Shown here one piece after another: positions 43,404 to 52,658 of a stretch of 64,000 nt of DNA. The notes below the pieces were generated by a model, which saw nothing but the letters and a program-made list of their open reading frames with translations, had not been told where the DNA came from and did no database searches. The translations under genes and the position numbers were made by a program. The stretch comes from CAITSH01 sp945892985 (GTDB taxonomy: Bacteria; Pseudomonadota; Gammaproteobacteria; Burkholderiales; SG8-39), in assembly GCA_945892985.1 (NCBI GenBank), contig CAMDDU010000010.1, positions 1-64,000 of the forward strand, read 5' to 3'. How positions within the stretch are numbered: position 1 is the first letter of the stretch; every line of letters starts with the position of its first letter.

Positions 43404-45054
43404 GGGAGGCTGCCTTTTTAACGGGGGGGCCGGCGAAGGCCGTGGCGAAGGGGCCGATGGCCACCATGTCGATTTCGATCAGCGTCGGACCGCTGCGCGC
43501 CAGCGCCGCCGCCAGTGCGGCGGGTGCGGTGGCGAGGTCTTTTATCCGGGCAAAGGGCAGCGCGAGGGCGCCGGCGAGGGTTTCGAAGTCAGGGGTGTGC
43601 AGGTCGACGTACGCGCGCCGCCCGCCGTATTGGGCGTCCTGGATATTGCGGATGACGCCATAGCCGCGGTCGTTCATCAGCACCACCACCACGTCCGCCT
43701 TTTCCTGCACCAGCGTGGCGAGTTCGCCGATGTTGACCTGCAGCCCGCCGTCACCGACCAGGCACAGCGTCTTGCGGCCCTTCGCCGCGAGCGCCGCGCC
43801 CACGGCCATTTGCACGCCCTGGCCGATGCCGCCGCCCAGCGCGTGCACGCCGTCGCGGGGCCCGCTGAGCGGAAGGGCGCGGTTGCCCCAGGTGCTGTTT
43901 GAAACCGTCACATCACGCACCCAGACGAAATCCCTGCCAGCCACTTTTTGCAGCGCATCGACCAGCGCGTTGTAAGGCCCGAGTCCGTCGCGCACCACTT
44001 GGTGGGCGGCTTTACGTGTTTGGGCAAGGTCGGCGGCGAAGGCGGCGTCGATTCGCATCTTTCCCGCCAGTCGGTCGGCCAGACCGTTGAGCGCCGCCGC
44101 GGCATCGCCGCTGACAAACAAATCGCTGCGGTAGCAGCGGTTCTCCGCCTGGGCATCACAGTCGATGCGGTACAGCGGTTGCGGCAGTTTGAGCTTGTAG
44201 GTCAGCGTTTCGTTGGAGCGCAAGCGCGAGCCGACCACCAGCATGGCATCGCAAGCGGCGTAGAATTTTTCTACCGGCGCATAAAGGTTGTATGCGCCCA
44301 GGGTCATCGCATGGTCCTCGGCGACAATGCCGCGGCCTTGCACGCTGGTGACGATGCCAAAGCCCATGTCGATCAGGCGCTGCACCGCCTTGCCGGCGTG
44401 GCGCGCGCCGCCGCCCAGCCACAGCAGCGGGCGTTTGGCTTTGGCGAGCTTTTCTGCCAGAGCGTCCAGTGCGGCAGCGGTCGGCAGGCTTATGCCAATG
44501 GGCAGCGGCTCGAGATCGGCCGGCCAGTCGATGAGCGTTGCCTGGATGTCGATGGGAATCTCGACACTCACCGGACCGGCGGGCGCCGTCATGGCGACGC
44601 GCACCGCTTCCTTGAGGGTGGGCAGTGCGGTCTCGGCGCTCCAGACGCGCCACGCGCCTTTTGACACCGCGCCGAGCATGTTCATCTGGTCGCGCGCCTC
44701 GTGGATGTAGGCGAGCTTGCGGTCAAGGTAGGCGAGTTCGATCTGGCCGGTGAGGTGCAGCAGCGGTGTTCCCGCAGTCAGGGCCTCGACCATGGCGCCA
44801 CAGGCGTTTCCGGCGGCGGTGCCGGTGCTGGTGATGCCGACACCCAGACCGCCGCTGACGCGCGCGTTGGCGTCAGCCATGTTAAGCGCGCCCGCCTCGC
44901 TGCGGGCCGGCACAAAGCGCATCTTGCCGCGGCGGTGAAAGGCGTCAAGGATGGGCATGTTGTGGATGGAAATCACCCCGAATGAGGTGCTCACGCCGCA
45001 GCGCTCAAGAAAGGCTGCGATGACTTCGCCGACGGTGACTTTTTGTTCAGGCAT
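43396..45054 (-). CDS. Thiamine-diphosphate-dependent enzyme (acetolactate synthase/decarboxylase-like)
   Basis: The 552-residue protein shows the three-domain ThDP fold: N-terminal PYR domain with catalytic Glu in RSEAGALNMADA, a central domain with LLWLGGGARHAG, and the C-terminal PP domain with the ThDP motif LVGDGGLQVNIGEL...MNDRGYG. It resembles benzoylformate or phenylpyruvate decarboxylase/ALS relatives; reaction type cannot be fixed. I choose ATG 45054; a longer upstream frame is only the antisense-free extension of the SDR region in another frame and has no family match. Confidence 0.9.
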   Translation of the reverse strand: MPEQKVTVGEVIAAFLERCGVSTSFGVISIHNMPILDAFHRRGKMRFVPARSEAGALNMADANARVSGGLGVGITSTGTAAGNACGAMVEALTAGTPLLHLTGQIELAYLDRKLAYIHEARDQMNMLGAVSKGAWRVWSAETALPTLKEAVRVAMTAPAGPVSVEIPIDIQATLIDWPADLEPLPIGISLPTAAALDALAEKLAKAKRPLLWLGGGARHAGKAVQRLIDMGFGIVTSVQGRGIVAEDHAMTLGAYNLYAPVEKFYAACDAMLVVGSRLRSNETLTYKLKLPQPLYRIDCDAQAENRCYRSDLFVSGDAAAALNGLADRLAGKMRIDAAFAADLAQTRKAAHQVVRDGLGPYNALVDALQKVAGRDFVWVRDVTVSNSTWGNRALPLSGPRDGVHALGGGIGQGVQMAVGAALAAKGRKTLCLVGDGGLQVNIGELATLVQEKADVVVVLMNDRGYGVIRNIQDAQYGGRRAYVDLHTPDFETLAGALALPFARIKDLATAPAALAAALARSGPTLIEIDMVAIGPFATAFAGPPVKKAASHA

Positions 45055-45850
45055 GTTTGTCCAATCCGCCGGATACATCCAGCGTGGTTCCGGTTGTGTA
45101 CGAGGAAAGAGGCGAGGCGAGGAACAGTATGGCTTGCGCCGCCTCGATGGGGCGCCCGAGGCGGCCCAGTGGGATGCCCTTGGCGCGCGCCAGTTCGGCG
45201 GTCCATTCCTCCCAGCTTTGCCCCGGCTTGGCCTGGTCGCGGTAGCGGCGGCGCCACTGCCCCGATTCCACCAGCCCGAGCAGCAGCGAGTTGACGCGTA
45301 TTTTTTTCGGCGCGAGTTCCATGCCGAGCGAATGCGACAGGTTGAGCACGCCGGCGCGCGCCGCCGAGGTGGCGACCATGTGCGGCTCCGGTTGCGCCGC
45401 CAGCAGCGAGTTGACGCACACCACTGCGGCACAAGGCGATTTTTCCAGCATCGCCATGAATGCGCGCAGCGGGCGGATCACGCTGAAAAATTTCAGGTCT
45501 AGCTCTTCACGCCATTCGGCGTCACCGGTGTCGGCAAAGCGCGACACGCGGCCCTGCCCGGCGTTGTTGATGAGCACGTCGGTGGCGCCAAAGCGCTGCG
45601 CCACCGCAGCGGCGAATTGTTCCGTGTCGGCGGCGTCAAGCACGTCGCAGCGTGCCGCCAGCAGGTCTGCTTGCGGGAACTCGGCGCGAAGCGCGCGCTC
45701 GGCCCCGGCCAGTCGCGCTTCATCGCGTCCGCAAAAGGCCACACGCATGCCGCTGCCCAGCATCAGGCGCACCGTTTCAAGTCCTATGCCCGACGAGCCG
45801 CCGGTGACCACGCCGACGCGTTGTTCCAGTTGATATGACAGGGTGCTCAT
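45047..45850 (-). CDS. Short-chain dehydrogenase/reductase without the canonical Tyr/Lys
   Basis: The 267-residue protein has the SDR cofactor motif VVTGGSSGIGL, NNAG, Ser148 in CVNSLLAAQPEP, and the C-terminal TTGTTLDVSGG. At the usual YxxxK position it reads T161-SAA-R165, so both catalytic Tyr and Lys are replaced. The fold is complete, and the ending AGVLNLSHSLGMELAP is normal, so loss is specific. It may be a binding or altered-chemistry SDR. It overlaps both the IclR and ThDP genes. Confidence 0.85.
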   Translation of the reverse strand: MSTLSYQLEQRVGVVTGGSSGIGLETVRLMLGSGMRVAFCGRDEARLAGAERALRAEFPQADLLAARCDVLDAADTEQFAAAVAQRFGATDVLINNAGQGRVSRFADTGDAEWREELDLKFFSVIRPLRAFMAMLEKSPCAAVVCVNSLLAAQPEPHMVATSAARAGVLNLSHSLGMELAPKKIRVNSLLLGLVESGQWRRRYRDQAKPGQSWEEWTAELARAKGIPLGRLGRPIEAAQAILFLASPLSSYTTGTTLDVSGGLDKHA

Positions 45851-46626
45851 GCGGCAACCTCGGTTGGACGGTAATTGAGACGGTGCGACAGTTGCGCGGC
45901 CCCCGCCAGCACGCGCCGCACCAGCTTGTCGCGCAGCTTCGGTTCGATCGCCGATTGCGGCACGGAGAGGCTGATCGCCGCGACGACCCTGCCCTGACCG
46001 TCGCGAACCGGCGCGGCGATGGCCGAAATGCCGCGCTCGAAGTAGGACTCACTCACGGCGTAGCCGCGTTCGCGGTCCGCGGCGAGTATTTTTTTCAACT
46101 CAGCCAGGTTTTTCGGCGTTTGCGGCGTGTGCGCGGGAAGGCGCGGCTCCGGGTATAGCGCACGCAGTGCCTCGTCGTTCATGTCGGCCAGAAACATCCG
46201 TCCGAGTACCGTCGCATGCGCCGGCATGCGCGTTCCGACCTGCACGTTGCTGGCAAAGGTCGAGGCGACGCTGGCACGCACTACGAACACGACATCGCGT
46301 CCGTCGCGGGTGGCGAGCTGCGCGGCGTAACCGGTGTCATCGCGCAAGGCCTCGATGAGCGGCCGTGCCATATCGCTGATTTCCAGTGATGCGATGTATT
46401 CAAAGCCGAGGCGCAGCACGGCCGGCCCAAGCCGGTACACGCCTTCGCTGCGCTCGATAAAGCCGAGCAGCTCCAGCGTCTGGATAATACGAAACACCGT
46501 CGAGCGCGGCACATCCAGTTCGCGCGCGATGTCGGGCGCCGACCAACTGGTGTGCTGGCGGTCAAAAAGCTGCAGCAGGCGCAGGCCGCGCTCCAGTCCG
46601 GGTACGGTATAGCGCTCGTCGGCCAT
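45847..46626 (-). CDS. IclR-family transcriptional regulator
   Basis: The 259-residue protein has an N-terminal winged helix (SAPDIARELDVPRSTVFRIIQ) and a C-terminal effector-binding GAF-like domain with GYAVSESYFERGISAIAAPV, the IclR signature. IclR proteins commonly control aromatic catabolism operons and bind palindromes near the -35. It is embedded in the middle of the operon and so would be autoregulated with it. A candidate operator is the palindrome at 53334-53349. Confidence 0.93.
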   Translation of the reverse strand: MADERYTVPGLERGLRLLQLFDRQHTSWSAPDIARELDVPRSTVFRIIQTLELLGFIERSEGVYRLGPAVLRLGFEYIASLEISDMARPLIEALRDDTGYAAQLATRDGRDVVFVVRASVASTFASNVQVGTRMPAHATVLGRMFLADMNDEALRALYPEPRLPAHTPQTPKNLAELKKILAADRERGYAVSESYFERGISAIAAPVRDGQGRVVAAISLSVPQSAIEPKLRDKLVRRVLAGAAQLSHRLNYRPTEVAA

Positions 46627-46627
46627 G

Positions 46628-47479
46628 TCAGGCGCCTAGCAGCAAGGGGTTCACCAGTTCGGGTGAGTCGATGTAGGACGCGTGCCCGAGTCCGGGCAGC
46701 GAGTGGTAGTCCGCGCGGGCGAATTCTGCGGCGATGAGGCGGCAAGCTTTTTCCGGCGTGATGCGGTCTTCGCTGCCGCAGGCCACCAGCACCGGGCCCG
46801 GATAGCGCTTGGCATCTTCGGCCAGGTCGCCGGCGGCGAGCATGCGCGCGGCCTGGGCGTAAGCACTGGTGTGCAACTGACTGCTGTTCCAGATGACCAG
46901 CGCACGCGCATCGTCCGAGGCGTTCGGCCCGAGCAGGGCGGGGCCGCGCTGCCTGGCGTGTTCTAGCGGCCCGAGCCGTTCCATCAGCGCGAGGCGCTCA
47001 TCGAGTTTTTGCCGGCGTAACTCAGGCGGTGCGTTGCGATAGCCGCGCGCCGGGTTGAGCAGCACCAGGCGTTCCACCTGGTCGGCGTGGCGCGCGGCAT
47101 AAGCGCAGGCGACCAAGGCGCCCAGCGAATGGCCGACCAGGGTGAGGCGCGTCACGTCTAGCCCTTCGAGCAGGCTGGCAAGCGCGGCGGCGTAGTCCGC
47201 CGCGCTGGGCTCGCTCGCGGGCAGCGCCGTACTCCGGCCGTAACCGGGCGCATCCCAGGCGATGACGCGGTGTGTTTGTCCCAGCGCGGCGAGCTGATGC
47301 AGCCAGGAACCCGAACCCGAGCCGATGCCGTGCAGCAGCACCAGCACCGGCATATGTGCGTCACCGGCTTCGCGCCACGATGGCGCGGCGCTGGGCGCCG
47401 GCAGGCTGCGCACCGGATAGCGCACTTCCAGCGCGGCAAGCGCGGCGGGCAGGGTCGGAGCGAAAGGGGTTTCAGCCAC
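46628..47479 (-). CDS. Alpha/beta-fold hydrolase (meta-cleavage product hydrolase-like)
   Basis: The 283-residue protein (GTG 47479; TTG 47491 is an alternative overlapping the cupin stop) has the oxyanion motif VLLHGIGSGSGSWLHQL, nucleophile Ser118 in LVGHSLGALVA and the C-terminal catalytic His in LPGLGHASYI. It resembles MhpC/BphD or 3-oxoadipate enol-lactonase relatives, so it could hydrolyse the product of extradiol cleavage in the same operon. Confidence 0.85.
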   Translation of the reverse strand: MAETPFAPTLPAALAALEVRYPVRSLPAPSAAPSWREAGDAHMPVLVLLHGIGSGSGSWLHQLAALGQTHRVIAWDAPGYGRSTALPASEPSAADYAAALASLLEGLDVTRLTLVGHSLGALVACAYAARHADQVERLVLLNPARGYRNAPPELRRQKLDERLALMERLGPLEHARQRGPALLGPNASDDARALVIWNSSQLHTSAYAQAARMLAAGDLAEDAKRYPGPVLVACGSEDRITPEKACRLIAAEFARADYHSLPGLGHASYIDSPELVNPLLLGA

Positions 47480-47487
47480 GAGCCGTC

Positions 47488-48027
47488 TCAAGCACGCTTT
47501 ATTTTTGCCAGCGGGTGATCGGGCGGATAGCTTGGTGTGACCGGCTTGGGCGCGCCCAGCATGACGCACATCAGCGCGTCCTCGTCGCCGATATTGATCT
47601 CGCCGCGATAAACGCCCGGCGGCACTGAGATCAGGTCGCGGTCGCCCAGCACCGATTCCCAGCGCTCGCCGTCTTTCTCGCAGATCACCTTCATTTTGCC
47701 GCGGATGAGGAAAAACACCTCTTCGACGTCGGTGTGCAGGTGCATGGGGCCTTCGTGCCCGGCCGGGATCACCATGGTGGAGAAGGTGAAATGCTCGGAG
47801 GGTACGGTGTTCGAATCGGTGGCGACGCCGGTTCCACCGGTGCCGACATAGCGCATTTGCGCGCGACGGTATTTCGGGTCAAAGTCGGCCTGGAACTTGA
47901 GCGCATCCCAGTCGTAGCGGCGCGTCTGGTAGCGTGCCACGCGCGATTCCAGCCATTGCGCGAAGGTCTGGTCTGCGCGCCGATCCATCGAGGATGCTTG
48001 CAGTGTTTGTGGTGCGGCGTCGCCCAT
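47488..48027 (-). CDS. Cupin-domain protein
   Basis: The 179-residue protein has one cupin barrel: motif 1 GPMHLHTDVEEVFFLIRGKM (two His and Glu as metal ligands) and motif 2 PPGVYRGEINIGDEDALM in which the usual His is replaced by Tyr/Arg. AAGGAG seven bases before ATG 48027 fixes the start; a longer frame upstream is not used. It may be a ring-opening dioxygenase accessory or isomerase; function not assignable. Confidence 0.85.
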   Translation of the reverse strand: MGDAAPQTLQASSMDRRADQTFAQWLESRVARYQTRRYDWDALKFQADFDPKYRRAQMRYVGTGGTGVATDSNTVPSEHFTFSTMVIPAGHEGPMHLHTDVEEVFFLIRGKMKVICEKDGERWESVLGDRDLISVPPGVYRGEINIGDEDALMCVMLGAPKPVTPSYPPDHPLAKIKRA

Positions 48028-48049
48028 GGTGTTCTCCTTAAATTTCATT

Positions 48050-48127
48050 TGTCATGTATTTCATTGGTCATGTGTCGTGTGTCATGTGTCATTGGTCATG
48101 TGTCATTGCTTATGTGTCATTGCGTCA
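48050..48127. repeat. Minisatellite GGTCATGTGTCATT upstream of the cupin gene
   Basis: About six imperfect 7-14-bp units built on TGTGTCAT and TTGGTCATG lie between the second SDR stop and the cupin gene. Confidence 0.75.
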
Positions 48128-48862
48128 ATTCATCACAAAGCCGCCGTTGACCGGCAGCAGCTGCCCGGTAACAAAGCTCGCGGCGTCGGATAACAGGAAC
48201 ATCACGGCGCCGCAGACATCATCCGGATGCTGCGCGCGGTTGATTGAGCGCCCGTTGACATACAGTTCATGCCGATCGGCCGGTACGTATTCGGTCGCCT
48301 CGACCAGAGTCAGGCCGGGGGCGACGCAATTGACGGCGATGCCGTGTGCGCCCAGTTCGCGCGACATCGAGCGCGACATCGATATGATCGCCCCCTTGCT
48401 TGCGACGTAATGCATCAAGCGCGGCGCACCCCATAGCGCGGTGTCCGAGGCGATGTTCACGACCTTGCCTTGCCCCGACTGTTTTAGCCAGGGTAGCGCC
48501 GCGCGGGTGGCAAGCCAGGTGCCGCGCACATTCACCGTCATGACCCGGTCCCAGGTGGCGATGTCGATGTCCTCCATCGTCTTTCCGCCAATGCCGGTGG
48601 CGATGGCGCCGTTGTTGACGAGGCCGTCCAGGCCGCCCAGCGCCGCGGCGCAGGCGGACAGGCATGCCTCTATGGACTCGGGCGCGCCAAGGTCGACGTG
48701 GGCGAAGTGCGCACCGGTCTCTTTTGCCGTTTCGCGCCCGCGCTCTTCAAGGATATCGGCGATGGCGACGTGTGCGCCGGCGGCGATGGCTGCTTCGGCG
48801 AAGGCGCGGCCAAGGCCGCGGGCACCGCCGGTGACGACGATTTTTTTATTTTTCAGCAGCAT
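48125..48862 (-). CDS. Short-chain dehydrogenase/reductase (canonical)
   Basis: The 245-residue SDR has VVTGGARGLGRAFAE, DLGAPESI, NNGAIATG, Ser139, and the intact YVASK (Tyr152, Lys156) catalytic motif, ending GQLLPVNGGFVMN. It is probably NAD(H)-dependent: Asp in the IADILEER stretch after beta-2 favours NAD. It lies 14 bp after the Rieske oxygenase gene; a cis-dihydrodiol dehydrogenase role would fit, as inferred from that position. Confidence 0.9.
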   Translation of the reverse strand: MLLKNKKIVVTGGARGLGRAFAEAAIAAGAHVAIADILEERGRETAKETGAHFAHVDLGAPESIEACLSACAAALGGLDGLVNNGAIATGIGGKTMEDIDIATWDRVMTVNVRGTWLATRAALPWLKQSGQGKVVNIASDTALWGAPRLMHYVASKGAIISMSRSMSRELGAHGIAVNCVAPGLTLVEATEYVPADRHELYVNGRSINRAQHPDDVCGAVMFLLSDAASFVTGQLLPVNGGFVMN

Positions 48863-48876
48863 GCGTATCGTTGACC

Positions 48877-49920
48877 TCAGACGGTGGTGGCGGATGGTTT
48901 TGCCACGGCGTCGAGTGCGGCCAGCTGTGCCTCGGCTTTTTGTTCGAACATGCGGCGCACGCGCGCCATGCCGGTGTCGTGCTGGTAGAGGAACTCGTTC
49001 TGCCGCGCGTTGGGGGCGAGGTTCTCCAGCACGACGTGATCCTGTTCCAGCACCTCCCAGTGCAGGCCCTCGAGGCGGTTGCGGTACAAAAAGCGCCAGG
49101 TGTCGCGCTGCCAGCCGCTGAGCTTGCGGCAGCGCCAGAAAAACACCTGCACATGGTTTTCGTCTATGGGCGTGGCATAGCCGATGATGTAGAAGGAGCC
49201 GCCCGGACCGTGCTTTTTCTGGTAAGGAATGGACAGGCGCATCCACATGCTGCCGGTGTCGGCCAGCTCCACCCAGTCGAAATTGACTTCGCGCTGGCCG
49301 ATTTTCTCGAACAGGATGCCGTGCGCTGTTTTCTTGACGCGCATTTCCGCCTGCTTGTCGCCCATCGCCATGGAGTGGGAGCGGGCGTGCAGGTAGGCGC
49401 CGTGCATCGGGTCCATGACGTTGTCAACGGCGTACTGGTGGTTGCATTCCCACATCGCCGTGCAGAGCATCGAGGCCCAGTCATCCGAGGCAAGCTGTTC
49501 GGGCAGTTCCAGCGGCGAGGGTTCGCTGTGCAGCGCATCGCCGAACCAGACGAAAATACCGCCGCGCGTTTCCTGCACCGGATAGTGCTTGAGGCATTGC
49601 TGGCCCTCGAGCGGACAGGCCTTTACCGCCGGGACGTTTGTCACCGTGCCGCTGCCGTTTATTTCGATGCCGTGGTACCAACAGGCGACGCGGTCGCCCA
49701 GGTTCCAGCCCAGCGACAGGCGCGCGCCGCGGTGGGGGCAGCGGTCTTCAATGGCGTGCAGCTTGCCGTCCTTTTCGCGCCACAGCACGATGTTCTCACC
49801 CAGGCGCGTGATGCCCAGCGGCGCCGCGTGCAGTCGCCATGAGGGCAGCACCGGGTACCAGTAATTGCGCAGGCCGGTGGCGAGCAGCGCCCCGACGCGT
49901 TCCTTGATCGCTTCAGTCAT
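48877..49920 (-). CDS. Rieske non-heme iron oxygenase, catalytic subunit
   Basis: The 347-residue protein has the 2Fe-2S Rieske motif (Cys61-Pro-His63 in RCPHRGARL; Cys80 and His83 in ACWYHG) and the mononuclear iron site (NVMDPMHGAYLH, with bridging Asp170 and His173/His178). It is of the vanillate/phthalate (VanA-type) three-domain class rather than the large alpha subunit class. It hydroxylates or demethylates an aromatic or heterocyclic substrate. The Rieske ferredoxin at 52952 likely donates electrons; no reductase gene is present in the operon. Confidence 0.93.
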   Translation of the reverse strand: MTEAIKERVGALLATGLRNYWYPVLPSWRLHAAPLGITRLGENIVLWREKDGKLHAIEDRCPHRGARLSLGWNLGDRVACWYHGIEINGSGTVTNVPAVKACPLEGQQCLKHYPVQETRGGIFVWFGDALHSEPSPLELPEQLASDDWASMLCTAMWECNHQYAVDNVMDPMHGAYLHARSHSMAMGDKQAEMRVKKTAHGILFEKIGQREVNFDWVELADTGSMWMRLSIPYQKKHGPGGSFYIIGYATPIDENHVQVFFWRCRKLSGWQRDTWRFLYRNRLEGLHWEVLEQDHVVLENLAPNARQNEFLYQHDTGMARVRRMFEQKAEAQLAALDAVAKPSATTV

Positions 49921-49991
49921 GCCTTTCTCCCAGATTGGAGGCGTTGAATGGATGCTTGCTCATGCCTTGTCCGTGGCGGTGTCAAACGGGG

Positions 49992-50780
49992 TCAAATCGT
50001 CTGGTGCTGCGCGCGCGGCACCCAGTGCAGCACGCGGCGCTCGGCCAGCACCACCGCGCCATAGGCGGCGATGCCGATGATGGTGAGCATGATGATGGCG
50101 ACGAACACCATCGCCGTATTGCCCTGGCCCTCGCCAAAGGTGAGCAGGTAGCCAAGGCCCATATTGCCGCCGACCAGTTCGCCGACCACGACGCCGATCA
50201 CCGCCAGTGTCGCGCCGATGCGCAGGCCCGAGAACAAGGGCGGCAGTGTCGTCGGGTATTCGATCATGCTGAAGATCTGCCAGCGTGAGGCCGAGAACGA
50301 GCGCCCGAGGTTGACCAGGTCCGGGTCGACGGCGCGGATCGCCGTCAGTACGTTGACCATCACCGGGAAAAACACGATCAGGATGGCGACAAGGATCTTG
50401 GGGTAGACGGTGAAGCCCATCCACATCACGAACAGTGGCGCGAACGCCACCTTGGGTGCGATCTGCAGCGCCAGCAGGTAGGGCGAGAGCACCAGCTCGG
50501 TCTTGGGGGAAATGCCAAGGGCAAAGCCGATGAGTACGCCCAGCAGCGAGCCGAGCACAAAGCCCACCACCACTTCGAGGGCGGTGATGCCGGTATGGAA
50601 CATCAGCTTTTCGCTGCCAAGCATGCGCAGGAATTCGCCCCACACCTTGGTGGGTGGGGGCAGGATGAATTCGGGTACGCCGGCGAGGCCCGGCAGCCAT
50701 TGCCAGGCGGCCAGAAACACCAGCAGCACAGCCGCGCTGGCCATGATCATGCCGCTGCTGAAATTGCTGCGTGTGCTCAT
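49992..50780 (-). CDS. ABC transporter permease, SsuC/TauC type (catabolic operon)
   Basis: The 262-residue protein has six membrane segments and the docking loop VNLGRSFSASRWQIFSMIEYP. AAGGA seven bases before ATG 50780 supports this start over a longer frame. With the binding protein and ATPase genes it forms a complete importer that presumably brings in the operon's substrate. Confidence 0.9.
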   Translation of the reverse strand: MSTRSNFSSGMIMASAAVLLVFLAAWQWLPGLAGVPEFILPPPTKVWGEFLRMLGSEKLMFHTGITALEVVVGFVLGSLLGVLIGFALGISPKTELVLSPYLLALQIAPKVAFAPLFVMWMGFTVYPKILVAILIVFFPVMVNVLTAIRAVDPDLVNLGRSFSASRWQIFSMIEYPTTLPPLFSGLRIGATLAVIGVVVGELVGGNMGLGYLLTFGEGQGNTAMVFVAIIMLTIIGIAAYGAVVLAERRVLHWVPRAQHQTI

Positions 50781-50814
50781 GAGTGGTCCTTGCCGCCTTG
50801 CCTGTTGTGATTGG

Positions 50815-51807
50815 TTATTGCACGAACTGGTTGGTGTAAAGTTCGGCGATCGGTGCCTCCTTGGGCACGATGCCTTCCTTGACGTAAAACTTCTGCACGA
50901 TGGCAAGGCGCTCCGGGTCCATCGCCCCTATGGTTTTCTGGCCCGGATAGACGTAGGTGTTGTAAAGCGTGAACACCTCTTCGATGTAGGCTTCCTTACC
51001 CTTGAGCGAGGGCACCGCGCCGACGTAGGCGATGGCGGCGGATTTTGGATCCTTCATGATGTCTTGCATGCCCTTCAGTGTGGCGCGCACCAGTTTCTTG
51101 ATCAGTTCGGGTCTTTTCTGGATGGTTTCATCCGAGGCCAGAATGGCCTGCGCCATGCTCTTGAAGTAATCGTCGGATGAGTAGATCTTGATCTTGGCCG
51201 CCGGATCTTTGTTGACGAGGGCGATCCAGTCGGGCACCGAGGCCATGGCGTCGGCCTTGCCTGCGGCAAAGAGCTGCCACACGCCGGCCGGGCCCGCCGC
51301 CTGCGCGTCCACATCGTTTTTGGAAAGGCCCGCGGTGGCGAGCATGCCAAGCAGCGAGTAAAAAGTGGTGTCCTGATAAGCCATGGTGGTGACGGTGCGG
51401 CCCTTGAGGTCCTTTGGACCGTTGATGCCTTTGCCGTCGCGAACCACCAGTTGCGTCAGCGATTTTCCGCCCAACACGGCGACGGCCTTGACCGGCACGC
51501 CTTGCGCGCGCGCGATGATGGAGGTGTCGCCGATGGCGCCGCCGATGAGCGCGTTGCCGGCGCCAATCTGCTTGGCCACATCAACGCCGCCCTTGGCCGA
51601 AACAAAGCTGACCTTGAGGCCCTCAGCGGCGTAATAGCCGCGCGCCTGCGCAACCATCCACGGACCGAAGGCCGGCAAGGTTGCCGGGGCGGGCAGCAGA
51701 TAGGTGATCTCCTCGAGGTTCTGCGCTTTTGCGCCAAGGCTGAGTGCAAGGCCCAGGGCCAGCCCGGACGCGCAGGCGGCGGTGCGGAGGAAACGGCGTT
51801 TGTTCAT
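50815..51807 (-). CDS. ABC substrate-binding protein, NMT1/SsuA type
   Basis: The 330-residue protein starts at ATG 51807 with AGGAG nine bases upstream; a signal peptide (ACASGLALGLALSLGAKAQN) follows. The mature protein reads MVAQARGYYAAEGLKVSFVS, AKQIGAGNALIGGAIGDTS and NGPKDLKGRTVTTM, typical of the SsuA/NMT1 clan that binds sulfonates, aromatic acids or phthalate-like compounds. Ligand unknown. Confidence 0.9.
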   Translation of the reverse strand: MNKRRFLRTAACASGLALGLALSLGAKAQNLEEITYLLPAPATLPAFGPWMVAQARGYYAAEGLKVSFVSAKGGVDVAKQIGAGNALIGGAIGDTSIIARAQGVPVKAVAVLGGKSLTQLVVRDGKGINGPKDLKGRTVTTMAYQDTTFYSLLGMLATAGLSKNDVDAQAAGPAGVWQLFAAGKADAMASVPDWIALVNKDPAAKIKIYSSDDYFKSMAQAILASDETIQKRPELIKKLVRATLKGMQDIMKDPKSAAIAYVGAVPSLKGKEAYIEEVFTLYNTYVYPGQKTIGAMDPERLAIVQKFYVKEGIVPKEAPIAELYTNQFVQ

Positions 51808-51851
51808 GGTGTGCACTCCTGTGGGTTTCATCATTCCGGGTCGGCAAAGGA

Positions 51852-52652
51852 TTAGATTTGTCCGGCGGTTTCTGGCTCGCCGATATGCAGCAGTTCCATC
51901 AGGCGCGCGACGTAGACGCCGACCTGGGGATGGCGGCGCCGCAGCATCGGATTGTCGCGATGCGGGATGTCGACGGTGATCTCTTCAATGATGGTGCCGG
52001 GCCGGCGGCTCATCACCAGCACACGGTCCGACAGCGCAATGGATTCGACCAGGTCGTGGGTGATGAACAAGGCGGTCTTTTTTTCCGCGGCCAGGGTTTG
52101 CGCGAGGTCTTGCTGCAGAATCATTTTTGTCTGCGCGTCGAGGGCCGAGAAAGGCTCATCCATCAGCAGCACCAGCGGATCGACGGCCAGTGTGCGCGCG
52201 AGCGCCGCGCGCTGGCGCATGCCGCCGGAGAGCTGGTGGGGGAAATGGTTTTCGAAGCCGCCGAGGTGGCATTTGGTGATCAGGCTGAGGGCTTTTTCGC
52301 GTCTTTCGGCGCGTCCCGCGCCCTGGATTTCCAGGCCGAGTTCGACGTTCTGGCGAATGCTGCGCCAGGGCAGCAGCAGGTCTTTTTGCAGCATGAAGGC
52401 AACCTGGCGGTTGGGGCCGTCGACCTGCCTGCCGTCGACGTAGACCGAGCCTTCGCTGGGCAGGTACAGGCCGGAGCCCATGTTGAGCAGCGTGGACTTG
52501 CCGCAGCCGGAGGGGCCGATCAGCGACACCACCTCGCCCTCACGGATGGCCAGATTGACGTCCTTGACCGCGGTGACAACTTCGCCGCCGCGAGCGGAAC
52601 CGAAAATCTTGGTGACGGCGTTGAATTCGATGCGGATGGCGGCGTTGTTCAT
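51852..52652 (-). CDS. ABC transporter ATP-binding protein, SsuB/TauB type (catabolic operon)
   Basis: The 266-residue ATPase has Walker A GPSGCGKST, LLLPWRSIRQN, signature LSGGMRQRAALA, Walker B LLMDEPFSALDAQT, and ITHDLVESIAL. It energises the permease at 49992-50780. Similar to but clearly distinct from the ATPase at 34315-35100. Confidence 0.93.
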   Translation of the reverse strand: MNNAAIRIEFNAVTKIFGSARGGEVVTAVKDVNLAIREGEVVSLIGPSGCGKSTLLNMGSGLYLPSEGSVYVDGRQVDGPNRQVAFMLQKDLLLPWRSIRQNVELGLEIQGAGRAERREKALSLITKCHLGGFENHFPHQLSGGMRQRAALARTLAVDPLVLLMDEPFSALDAQTKMILQQDLAQTLAAEKKTALFITHDLVESIALSDRVLVMSRRPGTIIEEITVDIPHRDNPMLRRRHPQVGVYVARLMELLHIGEPETAGQI

Positions 52653-52658
52653 GTGTTC

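Noticed and set aside
45055..45432. Longer N-terminus for the ThDP enzyme
   Set aside because: The extension is in another frame of the SDR gene; the family start and the 8-bp overlap favour ATG 45054.
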